This document shows, piece after piece, positions 8,895 to 17,856 of a stretch of 64,000 bases of DNA. The DNA comes from Advenella sp. FME57. Its GTDB lineage: Bacteria; Pseudomonadota; Gammaproteobacteria; Burkholderiales; Burkholderiaceae_B. The notes below the pieces were generated by a model. It was given only the letters and a program-made list of their open reading frames with translations. It was not told the origin of the DNA and made no database searches. Both the position numbers and the translations under genes were made by a program. Location: assembly GCF_014897675.1 (NCBI RefSeq), contig NZ_JABUXU010000001.1, positions 1-64,000 of the forward strand. Direction: 5' to 3'. The stretch's first letter is position 1. The number at the start of each line of letters is the position of its first letter.

Positions 8895-9863
8895 GTGAAA
8901 ATATCCATTTTGACATACGGCCTATGTGCAGGCCTGGTTACGGCAGCCTTGCCAGCCATGGCCGCTTTTCCGGACAAGCCGCTCAAGCTCATCGTTCCCT
9001 ATGCGCCGGGCGGCACGACCGACCTAATCGCCCGAATTGTGGCGTCCGGGCTTGGTGATGTTCTGGGGCAGCCTGTGGTCATTCTTAACAAGCCCGGAGC
9101 GGGCGGGGCGATCGGCAGTGCGGCGGCCAGCCGTGAGGCGCCGGATGGCTATACGCTGGTGATGGCGGTAGAAAGCTCCCATAGCGTGAATCCAAGCGTC
9201 CAGAAGCAACAGATGTATGACCCGATCAAGGATTTTGCACCGATCAGCAATCTGGCCAATGTGCCTGGTGTACTGGATATCAGGACGTCTACCGATATAA
9301 AGACATTCGATCAATTGGTCAAGCAACTGAAGGCCAATCCGGAGAAATTCTCATTTGGTTCATCCGGCAATGGCGGATACAGCCATTTATTCGGAGAAAG
9401 GTTTCTTAAAGCGACCAACAGCAAAATGCTGCATGTTCCGTACAAGGGGCTGGGACCGGCGCTGACGGATTTGCTGGCAGGTCAGATAAATGTAGTGTTT
9501 GATAACTATCCATCGTCGGCCGGCCAGTTGGAAGCGGGAAAAATCCGTGCGCTTGCGGTGGCTTCACCCACCCGGTTAAAACAATTGCCAGATACACCTA
9601 CTTATGCAGAGGCTGGTTATCCGCAATTGAACACGCCATCATGGTTTGGTCTGGCCGCGCCGGCCGGGGTTTCCGACGCGACACTGGATACATTGAACAG
9701 TGCAGTGAAGAAGACGCTGTCCGATCCGCAGGTTATTGCTGCCTTGCAAAAACAAGGAGCGATTCCAGCTTATACGACACGCCAGGAGTTTGCGAACATC
9801 ATCCGTGATTCGAACGTGCAGTGGCGGGCCATTGTAAATGACATTAATTTTGAAAAACTGTGA
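8895..9863 (+). CDS. Bug-family (tripartite tricarboxylate type) periplasmic binding protein
   Basis: 322 residues. A Sec signal peptide ends at AMA (about residue 23), and the mature start FPDKPLKLIVPYAPGGTTD is the hallmark of the Bug/TctC family that binds carboxylates or related small acids in the periplasm. GTG start at 8895 is preceded by AAGGAG at 8882-8887. It lies 32 nt after the CoA-transferase and just before an enoyl-CoA hydratase, so ligand and CoA-transferase substrate may be the same compound. No membrane components (TctA/TctB) are nearby; in this bacterial group Bug proteins are often orphan, sharing membrane partners encoded elsewhere or serving as sensors. Confidence 0.94.
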   Translation: MKISILTYGLCAGLVTAALPAMAAFPDKPLKLIVPYAPGGTTDLIARIVASGLGDVLGQPVVILNKPGAGGAIGSAAASREAPDGYTLVMAVESSHSVNPSVQKQQMYDPIKDFAPISNLANVPGVLDIRTSTDIKTFDQLVKQLKANPEKFSFGSSGNGGYSHLFGERFLKATNSKMLHVPYKGLGPALTDLLAGQINVVFDNYPSSAGQLEAGKIRALAVASPTRLKQLPDTPTYAEAGYPQLNTPSWFGLAAPAGVSDATLDTLNSAVKKTLSDPQVIAALQKQGAIPAYTTRQEFANIIRDSNVQWRAIVNDINFEKL

Positions 9864-9870
9864 GCCTGAA

Positions 9871-10662
9871 ATGACAACAGCAACCGAATACGCACACGCC
9901 TCTTTTTCGATAGACGAGCAGGGGATAGGCACGCTTTGTATTAAAAACGCCGGTACGCTCAATATATTAGGAACACCGGTCGTTGCATCTTTGCTGGAGG
10001 CGCTTTCTGATTTGAAAAACAACCAAACCCTTCGCGTGCTGATTCTGCGTGGCGACGCTGACAAGGCGTTTATAGCCGGCGCAGATATCAAGGAAATGGC
10101 AACGTTTGACAAAGAGCATGCGGTAGCATTCATTGACCTGCTGCGGCAACTGTGTGAGGCGGTACGACTTCTTCCTGTGCCGGTTATTGCACGGATTCCG
10201 GGTTGGTGCCTGGGCGGCGGCCTGGAGCTGGCGCTGGCGTGTGATTTGCGTATATGCGCCGCCAGCGCCAATTTGGGGATGCCGGAGGTCAAAGTGGGTA
10301 TCCCGTCCATTATTCATGCGGCACTGCTACCGCGCCTGATTGGCGGCGCACGGGCGTCCTGGTTGCTGTTGACCGGCGAAGTGGTGAACGGGCAGCAGGC
10401 GCTGGACATGGGTCTGGTTGACGCAGCGGTCGCGCTTGCAGATCTGGACGCGCACATGTTGCAGGTAGCGACTGGCCTGGCCCAATGCGGGCCGCAAGTG
10501 CTTGCCCAACAAAAGCGCTTGCTGCGCGAATGGCAAAACGAACCGTTGCAGACGTCAATACAAAATAGCGTTCGCGAGTTCGGAGAAGCGTTCGATACCG
10601 GCGAACCACAAAAATACATGGGCCAATTTGTAAAAGACAAACAGAAAGGCAAGTCTGCGTAG
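9871..10662 (+). CDS. Enoyl-CoA hydratase/isomerase (crotonase) family protein
   Basis: 263 residues. Crotonase-fold enzyme acting on a CoA thioester in the cytoplasm. Motifs seen are FIAGADIKEM (first oxyanion-hole segment), PGWCLGGGLELALACDLRIC and LGMPEVKVGIPS, with both glutamates of the usual acid/base pair (GGGLE and MPE) present, so a hydratase reaction is plausible. The frame is open upstream to 9838, but ATG 9871 lies 7 nt after the stop of the Bug gene and fits the usual N-terminus better. It probably acts on the CoA ester made by the CoA-transferase of the same operon. Confidence 0.91.
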   Translation: MTTATEYAHASFSIDEQGIGTLCIKNAGTLNILGTPVVASLLEALSDLKNNQTLRVLILRGDADKAFIAGADIKEMATFDKEHAVAFIDLLRQLCEAVRLLPVPVIARIPGWCLGGGLELALACDLRICAASANLGMPEVKVGIPSIIHAALLPRLIGGARASWLLLTGEVVNGQQALDMGLVDAAVALADLDAHMLQVATGLAQCGPQVLAQQKRLLREWQNEPLQTSIQNSVREFGEAFDTGEPQKYMGQFVKDKQKGKSA

Positions 10663-10774
10663 CTGATGTCGCGGTCTGCCATCGGGCCACCTGATACCGA
10701 GTTTCTCTTTTTGGTTTGACGTAGCCAGTACAATAATATGTTAACTGGCATATTTCAAACGAAAAGGAGCGCTT

Positions 10775-11686
10775 GTGCGCTACGAATTAAAAGATCTCCG
10801 TCTTTTTCTGGCTATCGTGCAAGCGCAGAACCTGTCTACCGGTGCTGAACGCATGCATATGACTGCATCGTCAGCCAGTTATCGGCTTAAGAATCTGGAA
10901 TATACAGTGGGCAGCGCGCTGTTTTTGCGTACCCCCAAAGGCATGATATCCACCCCAGCGGGCGAGGTACTGACCAAGCACGCCAAGAAGTTGCTTGCAG
11001 AAGTTGAAACAATGCATGCAGAGTTAAGTCATTATGCAAGTAATTTGCGGGGCAGTATCCGACTTCTGGCAAATAGCAGTGCGCTCAATAGTTTCATCAT
11101 CCCCAGTGTGACGCGATTTCTCACTTCAAATGCAGGCATAGATATTGATCTGAAAGAAAAAGAAAGCCTGACAATAAGCCATGCGATCGTCGAGGGCCAG
11201 GCCGATATAGGCGTGGGTGCTGATCTGGAACAATTGCCGGGTCTGATGCGCGAGCTATATGCGATTGACCGGCTCGTCTGCGCGGTTTCTCCTGACCATC
11301 CGTTGGCAAGCGCGAAAACCGTTGCCTTTGAGGATGTGCTGACCTACGATCTGGTCAGTATGGATCATAGCAGCAGCAATTTTCACTTTCTGGCCAATCA
11401 GGCCAGGCTGACGGGCAGGCCCATGAAAACCCGGGTGCATGTCCATAACTTCAGTTCAACAATTTATATGGTTGAGTCGGGTGTGGGCGCAGCCGTTGTG
11501 CCAGCCAGTGTCGTGGCCGAAAGCGAACGCAATGGGCGTGTGGTGCCGCTGGCCATAAGCGATACCTGGGCAGTTCGCCACTTGTATCTGGTCAGAACCG
11601 TTGCTTCGGAAAAAAATGAACTGGTAAGGGAGTTTGCCCAGATCTTATTGAATGACCCCCAGATCGTGGCTGCGCGTATGCAATAG
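10775..11686 (+). CDS. LysR family transcriptional regulator
   Basis: 303 residues. An N-terminal winged helix (LRLFLAIVQAQNLSTGAERMHMTASSASYRLKNLE region, residues about 4-60) is followed by a periplasmic-binding-like effector domain (about 90-295). GTG start at 10775 has AAGGAG at 10764-10769. It follows the CoA-transferase/Bug/crotonase genes on the same strand with a 112-nt gap; it is the most likely regulator of that module, although LysR genes are more often divergent from their targets. The effector is unknown. Confidence 0.93.
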   Translation: MRYELKDLRLFLAIVQAQNLSTGAERMHMTASSASYRLKNLEYTVGSALFLRTPKGMISTPAGEVLTKHAKKLLAEVETMHAELSHYASNLRGSIRLLANSSALNSFIIPSVTRFLTSNAGIDIDLKEKESLTISHAIVEGQADIGVGADLEQLPGLMRELYAIDRLVCAVSPDHPLASAKTVAFEDVLTYDLVSMDHSSSNFHFLANQARLTGRPMKTRVHVHNFSSTIYMVESGVGAAVVPASVVAESERNGRVVPLAISDTWAVRHLYLVRTVASEKNELVREFAQILLNDPQIVAARMQ

Positions 11687-11700
11687 CAAAGCTATTTTTT
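11682..11700 (+). terminator. Short hairpin terminator after the LysR gene
   Basis: AATAGC (11682-11687), loop AAA, GCTATT (11691-11696), followed by further Ts. The stem is only 6 bp and overlaps the TAG stop codon, so it is a weak but typical candidate. Confidence 0.5.
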
Positions 11701-12090
11701 AACTTATTAATTTAATTATTATATTCAGGGAAAATTGCCATTATTCATCCCCCGGAATGACCCAAATTAACCTTTGAGTCGCGCAGCGTAAATCCTGTTG
11801 TGGATCATAAAATCTGTTTTTTGGTCGACAACGAGATCAGACGCTAATTGATGAGCTTCAAATAGTTCATCTTGAAAATGTTGAGGGGCACGTAGCGCAT
11901 CACCGTGCTTACCGCAACAGGACGTATGTCTGGTTGCCATTTATATAAAAGTGATGCTTCACGACTAAGACGAGGTGTAGTGTTTGTGCGTTGGTACAGC
12001 ACTGTCTGTGCCCGACTGGCGGAATCATTGGCAGTGCTGCGGTCGCCGATATGTTATCACCCAGTTCTGAAACCTTGCCACGCCTTCGCG
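11687..12090. other. Intergenic region without a supported gene
   Basis: Between the LysR gene and the small lipoprotein gene read on the other strand. Apart from the short hairpin at its left end I see nothing supported. An open frame at 11905-12234 on the plus strand runs through the lipoprotein gene and has no recognisable features. Confidence 0.5.
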
Positions 12091-12267
12091 TTACCAGCGG
12101 TGATGACCCCGGCCGCGATAGCCACGGTCTCGATGATCATAATGGGAATGCCGGTCAGAATAGCCGTCGCGGTCATACCCTCGTCCACCTCGACCGTGAT
12201 CGTGAACGATACAGCCCGACAGAAGAATGAGTGATAAAAAAATTGCGGTTGTGCTAAGCAGCTTCAT
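12091..12267 (-). CDS. Small lipoprotein with a Gly/Arg/His/Tyr-rich tail
   Basis: 58 residues. The N-terminus is a clean lipoprotein signal, MKLLSTTAIFLSLILLSGC, with the lipobox cysteine at residue 19. The mature 40 residues are almost only G, R, H, D, Y and S (repeats like GYDRDGYSDRH and DHRDRGYRGRGHH). ATG 12267 has GGGGGT about 8 nt upstream on the minus strand; another ATG six codons earlier lacks this spacing. Such small lipoproteins with low-complexity basic tails are common in proteobacteria and have no assigned function; metal binding through histidines is possible but only a guess. It stands alone. Confidence 0.7.
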   Translation of the reverse strand: MKLLSTTAIFLSLILLSGCIVHDHGRGGRGYDRDGYSDRHSHYDHRDRGYRGRGHHRW

Positions 12268-12752
12268 ATTTGTACCCCCGAACACAGGTTATTACCGCTT
12301 TGATCATAAGGCAAGATGCGGGGTAAGCGTTTTTCTAAACCGTTAACGACATTTCAGCGTGTTACTTGGCGAACCGACTGCAGAGTGTGCATGCTTCAGG
12401 ATATTTCGCCGGGATTCAATGCCATTTCAGTTGTGATCGGTTGAACGGGCGTCCCTGTGATAATGCCAGAGGCACGTGCTGCAGATTACAGGATTTAGTG
12501 GCCGGGATTGATTGCCCACGGCCTGTTACCCGAAGCAGGGCAGTGCTGGCTTTGTTCCGGCGCTGCCGATAAGCGATATGAAATCGGTAAAATAGGCGTT
12601 CTGGGAACGACGCGATCGCAACCGCGTGGCGCAAAATTTTGGAGCAATCAGCCTTTGTTTGCGCCTGATCATGCCCATTGGTCCCCATGAATATGTGCAA
12701 TCTCGTGTCGATTTCTGAAAGAATCCTTTTATTCACAGGCAGTAAAAACACA
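12268..12752. other. Intergenic region between divergent genes, nothing recognised
   Basis: The region separates the small lipoprotein gene (minus) from the phosphoesterase gene (plus) and should hold both promoters. No open frame inside it shows a domain or ribosome binding site. Several in-frame ATGs between 12678 and 12753 make the exact phosphoesterase start uncertain. Confidence 0.45.
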
Positions 12753-13835
12753 ATGAACTTGCTCCATTCCTACCAACCTATCGTGACGCTCCCGTCTGCG
12801 TCCCTGGATATTATTGGGGACGTTCATGGTGAATATGAAGCGCTTAGACTACTGTTGCATTACCTGGGTTATGACAGCCTTGGCCGTCATGCGGCGGGGC
12901 GTAAACTGGTCTTTATTGGTGATTTATGTGACCGCGGGCCCGACAGCCCTGCGGTGGTCAGGCTGGTGCAGGGCATGGTCAATGCCGGGAATGCCATTTG
13001 TGTTTTGGGTAATCATGAATTGAATATCCTGCGGGGGCTGCGCAAGGATGGCAATAGCTGGTTCTGGAATGAAACGGCAGACGGTGACGGGAAATTTGGC
13101 AAAATGCGCGTCCTTCCCATGGCCGAGCGACAGTCCGTGTTGGATTTTTTCACCAACCTGCCCATTGTCGCCTGCAACAGTCAATTGCGGGTGGTACATG
13201 CGGCCTGGCATACGCCTTCTTTCAACGAGATCGGCTCGCAGGCGCTGACTTCCATCGTTGAATACTTTGACGCACGAGAAAGGCAGACCAACGATGTTAT
13301 CCACAGCGATAGCCGGTTTCAGTATTATGTTGCGGAGCAGAAGCAATGGCGTGTGCATATTTCCGACGAGGCGCAAGCCGTCCCTTTCCTGGGAGCAACG
13401 GCCTATATGCGTGAACTCAGACAAATGGCCAATCCGATCCGGGTGTTGACTTCCGGCGTGGAAACGGCCGATAGCGGGACCTTGTTCAGCGGGGGAGAAT
13501 GGCGTTTTGTACAACGGGCGCGCTGGTGGGACACCTATACCGAAGCGGTGCCGGTCCTGATCGGGCACTACTGGCGCAACCCGCAGGACAAGCCAGTCAG
13601 CGCATTGTCTCGAGGTCGCGACCTGTTCGCAGGTGTGGCGCCGTACGACTGGCACGGCGCATGCGGTAATGTGTTTTGTGTGGATTATTGTGTCGGCGCC
13701 CGGTTCCTGGAACGATCCGGCGTGATGGCGCAGGGACAAACCCGACTTGCCGCCATGCGCTGGCCCGAGCGCACGCTCATGTTTGATTCGGGTGAGCAGG
13801 TTGCCACAGGGAATTTCGGCAGGCCGGCAGGGTAG
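12753..13835 (+). CDS. Metallophosphoesterase of the calcineurin/PPP type
   Basis: 360 residues. Metal-dependent phosphatase domain in the first half with the canonical blocks GDVHGE, GDLCDRGPDS and GNHELN, and later histidines (VVHAAWH and LIGHYW). These ligate the two metal ions of serine/threonine-phosphatase-like and diadenosine-tetraphosphatase-like enzymes. The closest reading is a PPP-family phosphatase of unknown substrate; the C-terminal 100 residues do not match anything I recognise. Upstream in-frame starts exist (12678, 12687, 12693), and none has a good ribosome binding site; 12753 begins shortly before the domain. It has no operon partners. Confidence 0.86.
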   Translation: MNLLHSYQPIVTLPSASLDIIGDVHGEYEALRLLLHYLGYDSLGRHAAGRKLVFIGDLCDRGPDSPAVVRLVQGMVNAGNAICVLGNHELNILRGLRKDGNSWFWNETADGDGKFGKMRVLPMAERQSVLDFFTNLPIVACNSQLRVVHAAWHTPSFNEIGSQALTSIVEYFDARERQTNDVIHSDSRFQYYVAEQKQWRVHISDEAQAVPFLGATAYMRELRQMANPIRVLTSGVETADSGTLFSGGEWRFVQRARWWDTYTEAVPVLIGHYWRNPQDKPVSALSRGRDLFAGVAPYDWHGACGNVFCVDYCVGARFLERSGVMAQGQTRLAAMRWPERTLMFDSGEQVATGNFGRPAG

Positions 13836-13931
13836 CAACGGCCAGCCGGCTTTGTATTTTGCCTGGAGCAATTCGGGCATACCCCTGTTGAAAATTCATC
13901 GAAATAAATGCAATATCTGTGCTATAAGAGA

Positions 13932-13941
13932 TGTGATCACA
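13932..13941. promoter_or_regulatory. TGTGATCACA palindrome upstream of the TRAP cluster
   Basis: A perfect 10-bp palindrome lies 142 nt upstream of the TRAP binding-protein gene. It resembles the half sites of CRP or GntR-type operators but lacks the 6-nt CRP spacer. No regulator gene is adjacent, so its meaning is uncertain. Confidence 0.3.
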
Positions 13942-14082
13942 CAACAGACAAGATGGCCAGGCCCGCAAGCGAGGTAAGCGCGATCATTCGCAGGAGAGTC
14001 GCAACCAGGTCAAGATATCAGGCATTTCGAGATAACAAGCAATTTGAGACAACAAGCATATTTAGTCCTGGAGGAGGGAATA

Positions 14083-15114
14083 ATGGCTGGTGTAAAACGT
14101 AGGAGTTTTTTGAAATCGATGTCCGCTGTCACGGCGGCATCGGCTTTTGGACTGAGCTATTCTGATGTGATTCTGGCGCGTCGCGCCGATTTTCGGCTCA
14201 AATTTGCCAATAACCTGCCGGTGTCCCATCCCATGAATATCCGTGCCAAGGAAATGGTTGATGCCATCAAGAAAGAAACGGACGGCGCTGTAGATATTCG
14301 TGTATATCCAAGCAGCCAGCTGGGAAATGATACCGACACGCTCTCTCAAATTCGTGCTGGCGCCGTAGACTTTTTTACGCTTTCGCCCATTATCATGGGG
14401 ACGCTTATCTCCAAAACGCAGATTTCCGGTATTGGTTTCGGCTTCAAGGACTACGACCAGGTCTGGAAGGCCATGGACGGTGAACTGGGCGCCGCCGTGC
14501 GCGAAGAAATCGAGAAGGGTTCGAACCTGACCGCTTTCGATAAGATCTGGGACAATGGTTTCCGGATTATTACCACCAGCTCCAAGCCGGTCAAAACGCC
14601 TGATGATCTGACCAGTGTCAAACTGCGTGTGCCGCCAAGCCCGCTGTGGACGTCCATGTTCAAAAGCCTGGGCGCATCGCCAACCACGATCAACTTTGCC
14701 GAAACCTATTCAGCACTGCAAACCCATATCGCCGACGGCCAGGAAAATCCGATCACCCTGATCGAGACAGCCAAGCTGTATGAGGTACAGAAATACGCCT
14801 CTCTTACTAATCACATGTGGGATGGATTCTGGTTCCTGGCGAACCGGGACAACCTGGCCAAGGTGCCCAAGGATATGCAGGAAGTGATTCGCAAGCACGT
14901 GATGGGCGCCAGCCTCAAAGAGCGGGACGATCTTGCCAAATTGAGCCTGACTGTCAAACAGACGTTGGAAGGTGAGGGTATGGTCTTTAATGAAGTAGAC
15001 ACCAACGCTTTCCGTGGCAAACTGAAGGATGCCGGTTTTTACGAAGAATGGAAGAAATCCTTTGGCGATCCGCTTTGGTCAAAACTGGAGCAATTTACCG
15101 GAGCGCTGTCTTGA
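14083..15114 (+). CDS. TRAP transporter periplasmic binding protein (DctP family)
   Basis: 343 residues. The N-terminus has a twin-arginine signal (KRRSFLKSMSAVTAASA), so export by Tat is likely. The mature part follows the DctP/TeaA pattern (LKFANNLPVSHPMNIRAKEMVDAI; IRAGAVDFF; VKLRVPPSPLW; GQENPI), where the arginine of the LRVP segment normally holds the carboxylate of the ligand. ATG 14083 has GGAGGAGGG directly upstream, an unusually strong site; an earlier ATG at 14044 in the same frame would spoil the Tat signal. The next gene encodes the fused membrane part. The ligand is an organic acid of unknown identity. Confidence 0.93.
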   Translation: MAGVKRRSFLKSMSAVTAASAFGLSYSDVILARRADFRLKFANNLPVSHPMNIRAKEMVDAIKKETDGAVDIRVYPSSQLGNDTDTLSQIRAGAVDFFTLSPIIMGTLISKTQISGIGFGFKDYDQVWKAMDGELGAAVREEIEKGSNLTAFDKIWDNGFRIITTSSKPVKTPDDLTSVKLRVPPSPLWTSMFKSLGASPTTINFAETYSALQTHIADGQENPITLIETAKLYEVQKYASLTNHMWDGFWFLANRDNLAKVPKDMQEVIRKHVMGASLKERDDLAKLSLTVKQTLEGEGMVFNEVDTNAFRGKLKDAGFYEEWKKSFGDPLWSKLEQFTGALS

Positions 15115-16994
15115 ATGTAAGCATTGCCAGCCAATCGGCTGGCGTCAATACCCATATGCTTTCCAGAAGTGTCGTCGCCGTCAAGACCGCAGTGATGCGG
15201 TTGGTCGGTTTGCTGGCTGTGGCAATGCTGGTATTCGAATCGGCATTGCTCTTTACCGGTGTGGTGTTTCGCTATTTCCTGCATAAACCCATTATTTGGT
15301 CCGACGAGCTGGCGCAGTCTGTATTTATCTGGTTGTGCATGTTCGGCGCCGCGCTGGCGCTGGACCGGCACGAACATATGCGGCTGACTGCCGTAGTAGC
15401 GCGCTTTTCCAGGCGGGCCCAGAATTGGTTTGAAACACTGGGGCTGGTGATTATTCTGTTGTTTGCCGCGTATCTGATCGGGCCCGGATTTCATCATGCC
15501 GGCAGCCAGATGGTGGTCACCTCGCCGGCGCTCAATATTCCCGATGGCTATAGGGCGCTTGCGATTCCGGTGGGCATGTGCCTGTTTGCCTTTATTGCCC
15601 TGAGCCATTTGCTGGCGCACTCGCGCTGGCAGGACATTATCTCTGCGGCGGCCGTTGTCGCGGTGGTGGGCTATGCGCTCTGGTATTTTGCCGATTTTAT
15701 GTACGACATAGGCAATCTTAACCTTATCGTATTTTTTGTGCTGGTGCTGGGCGCATGTGTCATGAGTGGCGTGCCCATTGCCTTTTGCTTCGGTATCGCC
15801 ACGCTGGCCTATATCGTCAATATTGCGGAAGTGCCGCCGTCCATTGTCGTGACGCGCATTGATGAAGGGGCTTCGCATCTCGTGTTGCTGGCCGTGCCGC
15901 TGTTCGTGGTATTGGGCGTATTGCTGCAGATCAGTGGCATGGCGCGCAAGCTGATTGATTTTATGTCATCTATACTGGGCCATATTCGTGGTGGGCTCAA
16001 TTATGTACTGCTGGGCGCCATGTTCCTGGTCTCCGGTATTTCAGGCTCCAAGGTGGCAGACATGGCCGCGGTCGCGCCGGCACTGTTTCCGGAAATGAAA
16101 CGCAAGGGCGCCGACGAAAATGACCTGGCGGCACTGTTGTCGGCCACCGGCGCGATGACCGAAACCATTCCGCCCAGTCTGGTGCTGATTACGATTGGGG
16201 CCGTATGCGGCGTATCAATCAGTGCGCTTTTTATTGGCGGGCTGGTGCCGGCGCTGGTGTGTACGCTGGCCATTGCTTTGGTGTGCTATCTGAAGTCCCG
16301 CAAAAACGCGCAGGATACGCTTGAACGCGCCAATGCTGCCGAGATTGGCCGCACTTTTGTGTGGGCGCTGCCGGTGCTGATCCTGCCGATCATTATCCGC
16401 GTGTGTGTGGTCGAAGGCGTTGCAACGGCGACTGAGGTGGCTTCCATTGGCATCGTGTATGTCATTATTTACGCAATCATTGTGCAGATGCTTATCGGTG
16501 GTGTAGACAAATCGCGCATTTATCCCATGCTGATTGAGGCGACTTCGCTCTCGGGCGCCATTTTGCTTATTATTGGCGTTGCCACTGCCATGGCCTGGGC
16601 ACTGACCCAATCAGGTTTTTCCACGACGCTTGTTGAATTCATGACGCATATTCCGGGCGGGGTGTTCGGTTTCATGACGGTGAGTATTGTGCTTTTCGTT
16701 TTGCTGGGCAGCATCCTGGAAGGCATTCCCGCCATTGTGCTGTTCGGCCCGTTGATTTTCCCGGCGGCTCAGGCCATGCACATTCATGAGGTGCATTACG
16801 CCATTGTGGTCATTCTTGCCATGGGTATTGGTTTGTTTGCTCCGCCGCTGGGCGTGGGCTTTTATTCGGCCTGCGCGATCAGCAAGGTCAATCCCGACAA
16901 GGTCATTCCAAAAATGTGGCTGTATCTGGCTGTTCTGCTGGTAACCACGTTTGTCATTGCGTTTGTACCCTGGTTTTCTATCGGGTTCCTTTGA
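15111..16994 (+). CDS. Fused TRAP transporter membrane protein (DctQ-DctM)
   Basis: About 627 residues, a fusion of the small four-helix DctQ subunit (residues about 25-180, with VFRYFLHKPIIWSDELAQ) and the large DctM subunit (from about 200, with GVPIAFCFGIATLAY, SGSKVADMAAV and a late GLFAPPLGVGFY segment). It drives sodium-coupled uptake with the DctP protein of the preceding gene. I favour a TTG start at 15111 that shares bases with the TGA stop of the binding-protein gene and has GGAG at 15099-15102; ATG 15156 is an alternative and the frame is open further upstream. The overlap indicates translational coupling. Confidence 0.9.
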   Translation: MNVSIASQSAGVNTHMLSRSVVAVKTAVMRLVGLLAVAMLVFESALLFTGVVFRYFLHKPIIWSDELAQSVFIWLCMFGAALALDRHEHMRLTAVVARFSRRAQNWFETLGLVIILLFAAYLIGPGFHHAGSQMVVTSPALNIPDGYRALAIPVGMCLFAFIALSHLLAHSRWQDIISAAAVVAVVGYALWYFADFMYDIGNLNLIVFFVLVLGACVMSGVPIAFCFGIATLAYIVNIAEVPPSIVVTRIDEGASHLVLLAVPLFVVLGVLLQISGMARKLIDFMSSILGHIRGGLNYVLLGAMFLVSGISGSKVADMAAVAPALFPEMKRKGADENDLAALLSATGAMTETIPPSLVLITIGAVCGVSISALFIGGLVPALVCTLAIALVCYLKSRKNAQDTLERANAAEIGRTFVWALPVLILPIIIRVCVVEGVATATEVASIGIVYVIIYAIIVQMLIGGVDKSRIYPMLIEATSLSGAILLIIGVATAMAWALTQSGFSTTLVEFMTHIPGGVFGFMTVSIVLFVLLGSILEGIPAIVLFGPLIFPAAQAMHIHEVHYAIVVILAMGIGLFAPPLGVGFYSACAISKVNPDKVIPKMWLYLAVLLVTTFVIAFVPWFSIGFL

Positions 16995-17035
16995 TGGGTC
17001 CGCTCTGATCCCTTATTCAGTATAGGTGGTGCAGT

Positions 17036-17809
17036 ATGAGTGATAGTTCTGCAAGTGATTTGCGCGTCGCGGTGGTTACCGGTGGCGGCAATGGCATTGG
17101 CCGGGCAATTGTCGAGGCTTTTGCGCATGCCGGTTATCAGACCATGATCGCCGACCTCAACGAGGCAGACTCGCAGGCGCTGGAGACTTCGCTCAACGGG
17201 CAATCGCTACAGGCGCGCTTTCTCAGGCTGGACGTAGCTGACGCGGACAGCATTGCGCAGTTTTTTGCTACTGTAGAGCGCGATTATGGCCGCTGCGATG
17301 TCCTGGTGAACAATGCAGGCATTGCCAAAACTGTGGCCTATCTGGATTATCCGAAGGACCATTGGGATAAGGTCATGCAGGTGAACGTAACCGGGCCATT
17401 TCTGATGTCACAGTATGCTGGGCGGCTGATGCAAAAAAGGCACTCGGGGCGTATCGTTAATATCGCATCTGTGAGTGGTGAGCGCGCAAGCTGGGGTCGA
17501 GCGGCCTATGGTACATCGAAGGCCGCTGTTTTCGGGCTGACGCGGCAGATGGCCCTGGAGCTGGCCGAATTTGGCATCACGACCAACGGGATTGCGCCGG
17601 GTCCGGTGGATACGCCGCTTACCCAGCAATTGCATACACAGGCCACCCGGGACGAGTTCATTGGCTCAATCCCCATGGGACGTTACGGTACGCCGCAGGA
17701 AATTGCCCAGGTCTGCCTGTTCCTGGCGTCCGAGGCTGCATCATATATCAACGGTCATGTGATTCCGGTCGATGGCGGTTTTCTGGCTGCAGGCATTATC
17801 GGACATTGA
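17036..17809 (+). CDS. Short-chain dehydrogenase/reductase (SDR)
   Basis: 257 residues, classical SDR length. It has the cofactor motif TGGGNGIG near residue 16, NNAG, the catalytic serine in NIASVSGERASWG and the Tyr-Lys pair in YGTSK. The acidic residue after the second strand (IADLNEAD) suggests NAD rather than NADP. AGGTGG lies 7 nt before the ATG. It sits between a TRAP transporter and a thiolase, where a 3-hydroxyacyl-CoA or hydroxy-acid dehydrogenase would be useful; that role is inference. Confidence 0.92.
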   Translation: MSDSSASDLRVAVVTGGGNGIGRAIVEAFAHAGYQTMIADLNEADSQALETSLNGQSLQARFLRLDVADADSIAQFFATVERDYGRCDVLVNNAGIAKTVAYLDYPKDHWDKVMQVNVTGPFLMSQYAGRLMQKRHSGRIVNIASVSGERASWGRAAYGTSKAAVFGLTRQMALELAEFGITTNGIAPGPVDTPLTQQLHTQATRDEFIGSIPMGRYGTPQEIAQVCLFLASEAASYINGHVIPVDGGFLAAGIIGH

Positions 17810-17856
17810 CTGCTTATGTCAACTGTCATAGTTTCAATTTAAGGGAGTCGATTGTA

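Noticed and set aside
12924-13880. 318-codon open frame antisense to the metallophosphoesterase
   Set aside because: The forward frame carries all metallophosphatase motifs, while the antisense frame has none.
13932-13941. Full CRP site upstream of the TRAP cluster
   Set aside because: TGTGA and TCACA are directly fused or overlapping, without the 6-nt spacer a CRP site needs.
15039-15878. 279-codon open frame antisense to the TRAP membrane gene
   Set aside because: Highly charged mirror of hydrophobic codons of DctQM; no support.
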